A DNA stretch of 64,000 nucleotides, taken from assembly GCF_030286555.1 (NCBI RefSeq), contig NZ_JASVWF010000004.1, positions 124,001 to 188,000 of the forward strand, read 5' to 3'. Position numbers and translations under genes: made by a program. Positions 40,365-54,326 of the stretch are shown one piece after another. Within the stretch, counting starts at the first letter, position 1, and every line of letters starts with the position of its first letter. Source of the DNA: Actinomycetospora termitidis (GTDB lineage: Bacteria; Actinomycetota; Actinomycetes; Mycobacteriales; Pseudonocardiaceae). The notes below the pieces were generated by a model that was not told where the DNA came from, searched no databases, and worked only from the letters and a program-made list of their open reading frames with translations.

Positions 40365-42173
40365 ATGCCGGACGGCACCCCCAGCACCTTCGACCTCGAG
40401 GACGGCCTCCCGCGCGTGCCCGTACCCGCGCTGGCCGACACCGCCGACCGCTTCGTCGCGTGGAGCTCCCCGCTGCTCGACGACGACCAGCGCGCCGCGA
40501 CCCGGGCCGCCGTCGACCAGCTGCTGCGCCCCGACGGCCCCGGCCCGGTCCTGCAGGCCGCCCTCGAGGACTACGCCGCCGCGCCGAGCACCCACAGCTG
40601 GCTCGACGAGTTCTGGGAGTCCCGCTACCTCGGGCGCCGCGACCGGATCGCGCTCAACGCCAACTTCTTCTTCCTGTTCCGCCCGAGCTCCGACCCCGCG
40701 GAGTCCGATCAGGCCGGGCGGGCCGCCGCGCTGATCCTGGGCGCGCTGGACCATCAACACCAGGTCGACACCGGCGCCCTGCCCCCGGCCCGGCGGCGCG
40801 GCGAGCCGATGACCATGGAGCAGCACAAGTTCCTCTTCTCGGCCACCCGCATCCCCGGCGAGGAGCAGGACACCGCCCGCACGCCCTACACCGACGCCTG
40901 GCCCGGCCCCTCGCGGGAGCGCCACGTCGTCGTGTTCGCGCGCGGGCACGCGTTCCGGCTCGACGTCCTCGGCCCCGACGGGACCCCGCACACGGCGTCC
41001 GAGATCGCCGACGCCCTGCGGCGGCTGCGCGCCTCGGTCGGGGGCACGGGCGCCGGGGTCGGGCGACTCACGACGAAGGCCCGGGCCGAGTGGGCTCGCA
41101 GCCGGGACGCCCTGCGCGCCGAGGATCCCGCCAACGCCGCGGCGCTCGAGGAGATCGAGACCGCGCTGTTCTGCGTGAGCCTGGAGGACGTCGCCCCCAC
41201 CGACGACACGTCCCGCGGCAAGGAGCTCCTCGCTGGTGACGCGTCCAACCGCTGGTTCGACAAGGCGGTCACCTTCGTCGTGTTCCCCGACGGCGAGGCC
41301 GGCATCAACACCGAGCACTGCCGCCTCGACGGGACGACGGTGCTCGCCCTGGTCGACGGCATCTTCGCGATGTCGACCGCCGAGCACGCCGAGCGTCTCG
41401 GGGCCCGGTCCCAGGGCGAGCCGGCCACGACGGAGATCCGGTTCGAGCTGACCGACGAGCGCGCCGCCGACGTCCGGGCGGCGGGCGAGGACTTCACGGC
41501 GTTCGCCGACTCCGTCGCCACCCGGCTCGTGGTGTTCGACGACCGCGGCAGCGACCGCGCGAAGGAGCTGAAGGTGTCCCCGGACGCCTTCGCCCAGCTC
41601 GCCTACCAGCTGGCGCACCGCCGGGCGAAGGGCTTCGTCGGGGCCACGTACGAGTCCATCGCGACGCTGCAGTTCCACCACGGACGCACCGAGGCGATGC
41701 GCGTGGTCACCCCCGAGATCCTGGCCTTCACCGCCGCCATGGACGACGCCTCCGCCGACGGCGACGCCCGCCGGGACGCCTTCGACGCGGCGGCCGAGGC
41801 CCACGGCCGCCGGGCCCGCGCGTGCCAGGCCGGGGACGCCCCCGAGCAGCACCTGTGGGAACTCTCGCTGATCCAGCAGCGTCGGGGGGAGGAGCTGGGG
41901 GCCACCGAGCCGCTCGAGGTCGTCGACTCGCCCGGCTGGCGCATCATGCGCGACGACTTCATGTCGACCAGCTCCGCGCCCTCGGTCAACGTGCGGGTGT
42001 TCGGGTTCGGCTCGACCAGCACCCAGTGCATCGGGGTCGCCTACGTCCTGCTGCCCGACCGCTGGATCGTCCACCTCAGCACGCCCGCCGCCGTGGGGGA
42101 GGAGATGGAGCGCTTCGCGGACGAGCTGCGGGCCGCCGTCGACGAGATCGAGGCCCTGCTCGCGGCCCGCTGA
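40365..42173 (+). CDS. Carnitine/choline O-acyltransferase (eukaryote-type family)
   Basis: A 602-residue member of the family that moves acyl groups between CoA and carnitine or choline. The catalytic histidine is H318 in GINTEHCRLDG. The carboxylate/hydroxyl-binding STS triplet is at 534-536 (DFMSTSSAP), and TYESIATLQFHHGRTEAMR matches the family's conserved region. No membrane anchor or targeting peptide is seen, so it is cytosolic. It lies 31 bp after the 2OG oxygenase gene. Such enzymes are uncommon in bacteria; substrate choice is not determined by sequence alone. Confidence 0.88.
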   Translation: MPDGTPSTFDLEDGLPRVPVPALADTADRFVAWSSPLLDDDQRAATRAAVDQLLRPDGPGPVLQAALEDYAAAPSTHSWLDEFWESRYLGRRDRIALNANFFFLFRPSSDPAESDQAGRAAALILGALDHQHQVDTGALPPARRRGEPMTMEQHKFLFSATRIPGEEQDTARTPYTDAWPGPSRERHVVVFARGHAFRLDVLGPDGTPHTASEIADALRRLRASVGGTGAGVGRLTTKARAEWARSRDALRAEDPANAAALEEIETALFCVSLEDVAPTDDTSRGKELLAGDASNRWFDKAVTFVVFPDGEAGINTEHCRLDGTTVLALVDGIFAMSTAEHAERLGARSQGEPATTEIRFELTDERAADVRAAGEDFTAFADSVATRLVVFDDRGSDRAKELKVSPDAFAQLAYQLAHRRAKGFVGATYESIATLQFHHGRTEAMRVVTPEILAFTAAMDDASADGDARRDAFDAAAEAHGRRARACQAGDAPEQHLWELSLIQQRRGEELGATEPLEVVDSPGWRIMRDDFMSTSSAPSVNVRVFGFGSTSTQCIGVAYVLLPDRWIVHLSTPAAVGEEMERFADELRAAVDEIEALLAAR

Positions 42174-42461
42174 GCCGCCCGCGAGGACCAGGCACGGCAC
42201 CGCAACGGCCGGTTCGTCGTCGACGTCGTCCAGCTCCGCGGACAGCCAGGGCTCCTCGCAGAGTGCGTCCCACGCCGATGGCGAGAGCACCTCCGCGGCG
42301 ACGTCGTAGGCCAGGTCGACGAGGTCCTGCACCGAGCCCGTGCGCGCCACCTCGACCAGCCGCTCCGCGACGTCCGCGACGTCGTGGCCGTCCTCGACGA
42401 AGGCCCGCAGGGTCGAGGCCACGACACCCCGCCACACCTCGTCGAACACCAGTTCGTCCAT
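42174..42461 (-). pseudogene. Small acidic hypothetical reading frame lacking its own stop
   Basis: From the ATG at 42459-42461 the frame codes an acidic, plausible ~95-residue protein (MDELVFDEVWRGVVASTLRA, then DLVDLAYDVAAEVLSP). The frame then continues without a stop deep into the antisense of the acyltransferase gene, to 39981. The sensible part ends where the acyltransferase stop lies. It may be a gene whose stop was lost or that was truncated when the neighbouring gene was inserted. No domain is recognised. Confidence 0.35.
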
Positions 42462-42500
42462 GCCGGGGACGATAGCCGGTCCCCCCGACAGTCTCGCGGC

Positions 42501-42734
42501 TCAGCAGTCCTCGACCGGCCCGGTCATCGGCGGCATCCCGCCCGGAGGAGCGGTCGCGTCGGACGCGCCGGCCCCGGACACGACACTCACCGGCCCACCC
42601 GGGCCGTCCAGCGTCACCTCGTCCGCGTCCGGGTCCCGGAACCGCGCCTCGAGCCAGCCCACGCGCACCGTCCTCGGCCCGACCCACGCCACGGTCACAC
42701 CGGCCGCCGAGTCCGAGCGGGTCGCGCCCACCAC
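42501..42734 (-). CDS. Small hypothetical protein
   Basis: A 77-residue frame (VTVAWVGPRTVRVGWLEARF, ending MTGPVEDC) on the same strand as the membrane-protein gene 36 bp upstream. No recognised domain, no signal peptide and only a weak start (GTG-GTG). It could be a real short gene or chance coding. Confidence 0.35.
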   Translation of the reverse strand: MVGATRSDSAAGVTVAWVGPRTVRVGWLEARFRDPDADEVTLDGPGGPVSVVSGAGASDATAPPGGMPPMTGPVEDC

Positions 42735-42770
42735 CCGGAGCGCCGGCTCGGACGAGGGCGGCCAGACGCT

Positions 42771-43184
42771 TCACCGTCGCGCCAGGACACAGAGGTCGGC
42801 GACGACCGCGACGCCGACCGCAGCCATCCGCGCGCGGTTGAGCACGAACCAACGGGCCACGAGTCGGTCCCCCTCCGGCGCCGCGCCCCGCAGCGGGAGG
42901 ACCACGGTGCGTACGAGGACGGCGGAGATCGCCACCGCGAGCGCCGTCGCGAGGGCCGACGTTCCGACGACCGGATCGCCCCGGTGCCGCACGCACGTAC
43001 CCACGGAGGCGGCCACCGTCGGCGGAGCGACCAGTGCGTAGAAGAACGGGGGCCACCCCGGTTCGAACACCGACGTCGGCGGGTTCGCGGCCCACCGCTC
43101 GATCGTGCGGCGGTGGGCTTCGACGCCGTTGCCGACCAGCCACGCGAGCCGGCCGACCAGTCCCGTCGTCAGGAAGAGGTCCAC
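42771..43184 (-). CDS. Hypothetical membrane protein
   Basis: A 137-residue protein with about three or four hydrophobic segments (PPFFYALVAPPTVAASVG, then SALATALAVAISAVLVRTVV) and a C-terminal WFVLNRARMAAVGVAVVADL. The layout resembles small DUF1772-like membrane proteins, but the match is not firm. It starts with GTG 19 bp after the methyltransferase gene and could be in its operon. Confidence 0.55.
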   Translation of the reverse strand: MDLFLTTGLVGRLAWLVGNGVEAHRRTIERWAANPPTSVFEPGWPPFFYALVAPPTVAASVGTCVRHRGDPVVGTSALATALAVAISAVLVRTVVLPLRGAAPEGDRLVARWFVLNRARMAAVGVAVVADLCVLARR

Positions 43185-43203
43185 ACCGCCCGATGATCGG
43201 CGG

Positions 43204-43995
43204 TCAGGAGCAGAAGTCCAACGCCCAGGAGGCCGGGCGCTGCCCGCCGACCCAGGGCAGCGCCATCGCGACCTGCGGCCACGGCCGGCGGAAGAGCCCG
43301 CGACCCGACGGCCACGGCAGTTCCCGCACCGCGGCCACGCCCGGGACGCGCAGCCGGCGCATCGCGGGGACCGAGATGCCCCACGGCATCGGGGGCGCGG
43401 TGTAGTGCTCGGTGATCGCGAGGCCCTCGAGGGTCCGCCGGCTGAACCAGGGCGGGATCGTGTCGAACAGCATCCGGCCGCCCGGGAAGCGGGCCGCGCA
43501 GGCGGCGATCAGGCCCAGCGCGTCGGCCTCGGAGAAGTACATCAGCAGGCCCTCCGCGGTGACGATCGCGGGCCGGTCGACGGGCACGGCGTCCATCCAG
43601 CCCGGGTCCAGCGCGGAGCCGGTCACCGCGCGGGTGTCCGCCGGCAACAGCGCCGCCCGCAGCTCCTGGACCTCGGGTAGGTCGACCGACACCCACGGCA
43701 CCTCCCGCCCGATCCGCCAGTAGGAGGTCTGCAGACCCTCACCGAGGGCGACCACCACCGCGTCCGGGTGCAGGTCGAGGAAGTCGACGGTCTCGGCGTC
43801 GAACGCCCGCGCGCGCAGCGGGTGCATCTGCGACGGCGAGCCGAAGCGCTGCCGGTACGGGTACTCCAGGACCTCGCACAGCCGCTCGGCCCACGGGTCG
43901 GCGAACGTCGGCTCCGTCGCGCGGTTGAACAGGGTCCACAACGCCGTCTCGGGCACACCGGTCAGCGAGACCGGCCGGTGGTCGGCTTCCGTCAT
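43204..43995 (-). CDS. TcmP/leucine-carboxymethyltransferase-like SAM methyltransferase
   Basis: A 263-residue methyltransferase of the LCM/TcmP group. VPETALWTLFNRATE, FADPWAERLCEVLEYPY, VVVALGEGLQTSYWR (SAM loop) and VTAEGLLMYFSE are typical. Substrates in this family vary (polyketides, protein C-termini, small acids). It is divergent from a siderophore-interacting protein across an iron box, which suggests iron regulation and perhaps a role in siderophore tailoring (inference). Confidence 0.85.
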   Translation of the reverse strand: MTEADHRPVSLTGVPETALWTLFNRATEPTFADPWAERLCEVLEYPYRQRFGSPSQMHPLRARAFDAETVDFLDLHPDAVVVALGEGLQTSYWRIGREVPWVSVDLPEVQELRAALLPADTRAVTGSALDPGWMDAVPVDRPAIVTAEGLLMYFSEADALGLIAACAARFPGGRMLFDTIPPWFSRRTLEGLAITEHYTAPPMPWGISVPAMRRLRVPGVAAVRELPWPSGRGLFRRPWPQVAMALPWVGGQRPASWALDFCS

Positions 43996-44000
43996 GGTGG

Positions 44001-44016
44001 GTTAGGCTAGCCTAAC
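44001..44016. promoter_or_regulatory. Iron box (IdeR/DmdR/DtxR-type operator)
   Basis: GTTAGGCTAGCCTAAC is a perfect 16-bp palindrome with the TTAGG...CCTAA halves of the actinobacterial iron-box consensus. It lies between the divergent methyltransferase (start 43995) and siderophore-interacting protein (start 44041). Both genes should be repressed when iron is plentiful. Confidence 0.88.
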
Positions 44017-44040
44017 TTCATCACGACGAGGAGGGGTGAG

Positions 44041-44892
44041 ATGACCGCCGAGGCGACCACGACCGGCACGCCCTACGCCCTGCGCCAGGCCGAGGTGCTC
44101 GACGCGCGGCGGGTCAGCCCCGCGGTCGTGCGGGTGACGCTCGGCGGTCCGGATCTCGGCGATCTGCCGCACGCCGCGCCGGACGGCTACCTGAAGCTGT
44201 TCTTCCCGCGGGGTCGCGGGGACGTGCCGGAGCTGCCCGAGGTCCCCGCCGATGGCGACATCGGACGCTGGTACCGCTCGTACCTCGCGATGCCCGACGC
44301 CGTGCGGCCACCGATGCGGACCTACACGCTGCGCCGCCGCCGCGACCACCCCGGCGGTGTGGAGATCGACGTCGACCTCGTACTGCACGGCGACGGCCCG
44401 GGCTCGACGTGGGCCCGCGACGCCGCCGCCGGCGACCGCGTCGCCTTCACCGGCCCCTACGGCCTCTACGCGCCGCGGGACGAGCACGACGCGGTCCTCC
44501 TGGTCGGCGACGAGACCGCGGTGCCCGCCATGGGCGCGATCGTCGAGGCCCTCCCGGCCGGCACCCGCGCCGAGATCATCGCCTCGGTGTCCTCGGCGGC
44601 GGAGACGGTGTCCTTCCCGACGACGGGTGCGGTCGAGACGAGCTGGGTGCACGGTGGGCCATCGCTGCTCGACGTGCTGCGTCAGGCCGAGCTGCCCGGC
44701 GAGCGCCCGTACGTGTGGCTGGCGGGGGAGGCGGGCGTGGTCCGCGACCTGCGCCGCCACCTCATCCGCGAGCGCGGCGTGGACAAGCGCGACATCCAGT
44801 TCTGCGGGTACTGGCGTCGTGGGAAGAGCGAGGACCAGGCGGCGGCCGAGGCCCTCGCCGCGGCGGAACGGGGCGAGGAACCGGCCGAGTGA
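44041..44892 (+). CDS. Siderophore-interacting protein (flavin ferric reductase)
   Basis: Cytosolic FAD/NADPH reductase of 283 residues that releases iron from ferric siderophores. The FAD-binding RTYTLRRRR is near residue 93, with the FAD/NAD-binding barrel before it (VTLGGPDLGDLP, FTGPYGLYAPRDEHDAVLLV). The family-typical C-terminus is VWLAGEAGVVRDLRRHLI and IQFCGYWRRGKSED. GAGGAGGGG precedes the ATG. The iron box lies 25-40 bp upstream. Confidence 0.93.
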   Translation: MTAEATTTGTPYALRQAEVLDARRVSPAVVRVTLGGPDLGDLPHAAPDGYLKLFFPRGRGDVPELPEVPADGDIGRWYRSYLAMPDAVRPPMRTYTLRRRRDHPGGVEIDVDLVLHGDGPGSTWARDAAAGDRVAFTGPYGLYAPRDEHDAVLLVGDETAVPAMGAIVEALPAGTRAEIIASVSSAAETVSFPTTGAVETSWVHGGPSLLDVLRQAELPGERPYVWLAGEAGVVRDLRRHLIRERGVDKRDIQFCGYWRRGKSEDQAAAEALAAAERGEEPAE

Positions 44893-44905
44893 GGCCCGTG
44901 TCAAG

Positions 44906-45631
44906 GTGACCCCCGTGCGCGAGCTGCTCTGGTCGACGTTCCTGCCCTGGGTGCGGATCCCCGGCACGCCGGTCTTCCGCGCGGTGCCGGCCCCGGCCGA
45001 CCTCCCCGGCTACCACCCCTACGACGCCGGCCACGAGCTGCCGGGCGCGACGATCGACGACACCCGCTCCCGGCGGGTGTGCGCCCGGATCCTCGCCGCC
45101 GAGCCGGCGCGGACCACCGAGATCGTGGCCGTGCTCGAGCGTCTCGGGTTCGAGCACGGCGCCGACGAGGAGTCCTGGCGGGCGATCGGGACGTGGTTCG
45201 CCGACCGGGCCGTCGACGACGCGACCCCCTCGCTCGCCCTCGACCTCGGGCTCCTGCTCGGCCGGCGCATCGTCGACGCCCGGGAGGGCGCCCGCTGGGA
45301 CGCCGACGCGGACAGCGTGCAGGCCTACCCGCAGGTCGTGCTCGGGGAGAGCGCGACCGTGATCGCCCTGCCCCTGCAGGCCGTCGAGAGCCACACCGAC
45401 CTCGGGGACGTCCTGACGACGGCCTCCGAGATGAGCGAGTACGACCCGGCGGCGGACTTCGTCGCGCACCTCGAGCAGGTGCTCGACGAGCAGGACACGC
45501 CACTCACCCGCGACGAGCTCGGCTGGCTGCTCTCCGAGTACGACCTCGACGACCTGCCCGAGCTCCCCGAGGACCTCCGCATCCGCCTCTCCGAGCAGCT
45601 CGACCCGCCGTCGGGAACCCGCCCGGAATGA
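44906..45631 (+). CDS. Conserved hypothetical protein
   Basis: About 241 soluble, acidic residues (TPVRELLWSTFLPWVRIPGT, later SEYDPAADFVAHLEQVLDE). No recognised domain. Start uncertain: GTG at 44906 or 44915; the siderophore-interacting gene ends only 13 bp before. It may be carried on the iron-regulated transcript. It ends at a strong convergent hairpin. Confidence 0.65.
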   Translation: MTPVRELLWSTFLPWVRIPGTPVFRAVPAPADLPGYHPYDAGHELPGATIDDTRSRRVCARILAAEPARTTEIVAVLERLGFEHGADEESWRAIGTWFADRAVDDATPSLALDLGLLLGRRIVDAREGARWDADADSVQAYPQVVLGESATVIALPLQAVESHTDLGDVLTTASEMSEYDPAADFVAHLEQVLDEQDTPLTRDELGWLLSEYDLDDLPELPEDLRIRLSEQLDPPSGTRPE

Positions 45632-45680
45632 ACGAACGGCACCCTCGCAGCCTCTACGGGCGCGAGAGTGCCGTTCGTTC
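45630..45680. terminator. Bidirectional hairpin before acnA
   Basis: GAACGAACGGCAC (45630-45642) pairs with GTGCCGTTCGTTC (45668-45680). After one mismatch the stem extends by CTCGC/GCGAG around a 13-base loop. It sits between the hypothetical gene and the convergent acnA stop, and its ACGAACGG base is shared with the hairpins at 19645 and 57130. Confidence 0.85.
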
Positions 45681-45699
45681 GGAACCGGGACTGCGCTGA

Positions 45700-48522
<2,823 letters not shown>

Positions 48523-48902
48523 GCCTGTCCTCCTCGTCCCGAGGGCCCGTGGTGTGAGCCCGTCGGTGTGGCTGCTCTGCGGCCGGTCGTCGGGTGTGTG
48601 GTGCCCCGCGCCGCGGCCGGTCAGTCGTGGTCTGCGCCGGGGCCCGCGGCCGCACGCGGGGGCCGCACCGCTCCCCGGCTCGCGCGGGGAGTCTCGCGCA
48701 CGACCCCGGACGGCGCACTCGCACCCCCGGACCTGCTCCGACCAGGTTACGACGATCACGTCGGGCGGGCGGGGTGCCGCCGCTCACGCCGGTCGGTCCA
48801 CGCCCGCGCAGCCCGACACGCCCACGGCGGCGTGGTGCCGGTGCCAGGCCTCCGTGACCTGATCCACTACGGCGGTCGGTCCTGGTCAGGAGGAGGCACG
48901 CG
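48523..48902. promoter_or_regulatory. Divergent acnA/ripA-like intergenic region
   Basis: 380 bp without a credible gene, carrying promoters for acnA and the NlpC/P60 gene. GTTACGACGATCACGTCG at 48746-48763 is a loose 9-mer direct repeat resembling MtrA boxes, and MtrA controls ripA in mycobacteria. I looked for a c-di-AMP (ydaO) riboswitch, common before such hydrolases, and did not recognise one. The Rv1476-like membrane gene found here in mycobacteria is absent. Confidence 0.45.
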
Positions 48903-50210
48903 GTGGTGCGAGCGGTCGTCCTGACGGGCGTCCTGCTGCTCGCGCTCGCGACGCCGGCCGCCGCGCAGACCACCCCGCCCCCGGCGCCTCCGGGCGGGCC
49001 GGCCGCCGAGGTCGGCCGCCTCGTCGGGCAGCTCTCCACCCTGCAGACTCGCCTGGACGACCTCGCCGCCACGGCCGGGCACCGTCGGGAGCTCGCCAAC
49101 CGGGCCGTGGCGGACGAGACCGCCGCTCAGGCGCGGGTGCAGCAGACGCGCGGCGACGCGGACACCGCCCGCGCCGACGCGGCGCGCATCGCGGGCGAGG
49201 CCGAGCAGGCCCGGGCCCGGGTCGACGCCTGGGTGGCCGCGCAGTTCCAGCAGGCCGACGCCGCGAGCGTCGCCGCCGCGCTCGCCGGGACGAACGGGCC
49301 GAACGACGTCGCCGACCGGCTGCAGCTGCAGGGGATCATCACCGCGGAGCAGACCGAGGCCCTCGACGGCTACGAGCGGGCCCGCGTGGACGCCGCCAAC
49401 GCCGACTCGCGCGCCCGGAAGGCCGCGGCGGACGCGGAGTCGGCCGCCGCCACCGCGGCGACCGCCGCGAGCACCGCCCGCGACCAGCTCGCCGCGGCCC
49501 AGTCCGCCGTCACCGACCAGCAACAGCGGATCGCCGCGGTCAGCGCCCAGCGGGACGCCGCGCAGGCCCGGCTGGCGACCCTCGAGGCCTCCGACGCCGC
49601 CCTCGCCGCCCAGCGACGACGGGCCGAGGCGGCGCAGGCCGACCAGGACCGGGCGCGCGATGCCGCCGATGCCGCCCGGAAGGCGGCCGCGCAGCAGCGG
49701 CTCGCCCGGGCCCCCGCGGTGACCACCCCGGACCCGACCCCGCCCACCGGCACCGCCCCGTCGACGGGAACGGGGAGCGCGCCGTCCGACCCGGTCGAGA
49801 TCGTCATCGACCGGGCGCTCTCCGAGCTCGGGACGACGTACGCCTGGGGTGGCGGGGACGGCGACGGCCCGACGCGCGGGGTGCGCGACGGTGGCACCGC
49901 GGACGCCTTCGGCGACTTCGACAAGGTCGGGTTCGACTGCTCGGGGCTGATGATCTACGCGTTCGCGGGGGTCGGGAAGGCGTTGCCGCACTACTCGGGC
50001 TACCAGGCCGAGGCGGGGCGGAAGGTCCCGCTCGACGACCGCCGACCGGGCGACATGCTGTTCTGGGCGGACTCCGACGGCATCCACCACGTCGCGCTCT
50101 ACCTCGGCGACGACCAGATGGTCGAGGCACCGGAGTCGGGCAAGGTCGTGCGGGTGACCTCGGTGCGGTTCGACGACGAGATCGTCCCGACGGTGACCCG
50201 CCTGCTCTGA
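48903..50210 (+). CDS. Secreted NlpC/P60 peptidoglycan hydrolase, RipA-like
   Basis: D,L-endopeptidase that cuts peptide stems of peptidoglycan during division. The product is 435 residues: a signal peptide (VVLTGVLLLALATPAAAQ), an Ala/Gln-rich coiled coil of ~220 residues, a Pro/Thr linker and the NlpC/P60 domain. The catalytic cysteine is C346 (VGFDCSGLMIYAF) and the histidine is H396 (IHHVALYLGDD). GGAGGAGG precedes tandem GTG codons at 48903 and 48906. The coiled coil is expected to inhibit or localise the enzyme, as in RipA. Confidence 0.92.
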   Translation: MVRAVVLTGVLLLALATPAAAQTTPPPAPPGGPAAEVGRLVGQLSTLQTRLDDLAATAGHRRELANRAVADETAAQARVQQTRGDADTARADAARIAGEAEQARARVDAWVAAQFQQADAASVAAALAGTNGPNDVADRLQLQGIITAEQTEALDGYERARVDAANADSRARKAAADAESAAATAATAASTARDQLAAAQSAVTDQQQRIAAVSAQRDAAQARLATLEASDAALAAQRRRAEAAQADQDRARDAADAARKAAAQQRLARAPAVTTPDPTPPTGTAPSTGTGSAPSDPVEIVIDRALSELGTTYAWGGGDGDGPTRGVRDGGTADAFGDFDKVGFDCSGLMIYAFAGVGKALPHYSGYQAEAGRKVPLDDRRPGDMLFWADSDGIHHVALYLGDDQMVEAPESGKVVRVTSVRFDDEIVPTVTRLL

Positions 50211-50278
50211 GGAACGGACCAGGGACGGACCACCGCCTCACCTCACGTTGTCGGTGGGGGTGGGTACCGTCACGCACG

Positions 50279-51417
<1,139 letters not shown>

Positions 51418-51421
<4 letters not shown>

Positions 51422-52502
51422 GCTCGGCAGGGAGCGGCACCGGCCCCTCGTGGTGGCCGCGGCTGCTGGGCCGGCTCGGGGTGGCGGCGGAGTCGGATCC
51501 GTCGGAACCTGCCGCGAGCACGCCCGAGCGGGGCGAGCGGCGTCCGGGCGGTCCGGCCGAGCCGCACCCGCCGTCGTTGGCGCCCGGGTCGGCGCACCTC
51601 GAGGCGGCGCTGAAGACCCTCGAGCTAACGGTGCGGCGCCGGCTCGACGGGCTCCTGCAGGGCAACCATCTCGGGCTCGTGCCCGGGCCGGGGTCCGAGG
51701 CGGGGGACGCGCGGGTCTACCAGCCGGGTGACGACGTCCGGCGGATGGACTGGTCGGTCACCGCCCGCACGTCCGAACCGCACATCCGCGAGACGATCGC
51801 CGACCGCGAGCTGGAGACCTGGCTCGTCGTCGACCTCTCGCCAAGTCTCGACTTCGGTACCGGCGGATGCGAGAAGCGCGACCTCGCGGTCGCGGCCTGC
51901 TCGGCGGTGGTGCACCTGACCCGGGGTGGCGGCAACCGGATCGGGGCGGTGGTCGCCAACGGCACCGGCCTGGTCCGCCTCCCCGCCCGCGGGGGCTCCG
52001 CCCACGCGCACGGGCTGATGCGCCGGATCGCCGGTACCCCTCGGGCGCCGGAGGGCACCCGGGGCGACCTGACGGGCGCGCTGGAGGCACTGCGCAACCC
52101 GCCGCGACGGCGGGGCCTGGTGGTCGTCGTCTCGGACTTCCTCGGCGACACCGACTGGAACCGGTCGCTGCGCGGCCTGGCCGTGCGGCACGACGTCCTC
52201 GCGATCGAGGTGGGGGACCTGCGCGACGAGGAGCTGCCCGACGTCGGGACGGTCGTGCTCGCCGATCCGGAGTCGGGGCACTCGCGCGAGGTGACGACCA
52301 CGCCCACCCTGCGCCGCCGCTTCGCCGCCGAGGCCACGGCCCACCGCGAGCGCGTGGCCCAGGCGATCCGCGCCGCCGGGGCCGGGCACCTGCGCCTGCG
52401 GACCGACCGGGACTGGATCGCCGACGTGGTGCGGTTCGTCGTCGCCCGCAAGCGTGGATGGTCGGGTCAGGGCAGCGGAGCGGCGATGCGGGGGAGCGGC
52501 TG

Positions 52503-52503
<1 letters not shown>
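51418..52503 (+). CDS. DUF58 / VWA-like protein
   Basis: A 361-residue MoxR partner. The DUF58 core is GDARVYQPGDDVRRMDWSVT and TWLVVDLSPSLDFGT, with a VWA-like metal-site remnant DLSPS. The first ~60 residues are Pro/Glu-rich and probably disordered. The GTG overlaps the moxR stop (GTGA). These proteins are thought to help MoxR assemble or activate envelope or metalloprotein targets. Confidence 0.9.
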
Positions 52504-54291
<1,788 letters not shown>

Positions 54292-54326
54292 GTGCCTCCG
54301 GCCACCTCACTCGACAAGGAGAATTC

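Noticed and set aside
44613-44630. Third functional copy of the TTCCCGACGACGGG element
   Set aside because: It lies inside the conserved coding sequence of the siderophore-interacting protein and the match breaks after the core; likely coincidence, as is the copy at 8721 in ctaA.
48523-48902. c-di-AMP (ydaO) riboswitch before the NlpC/P60 gene
   Set aside because: The conserved riboswitch core sequences could not be recognised in the region.
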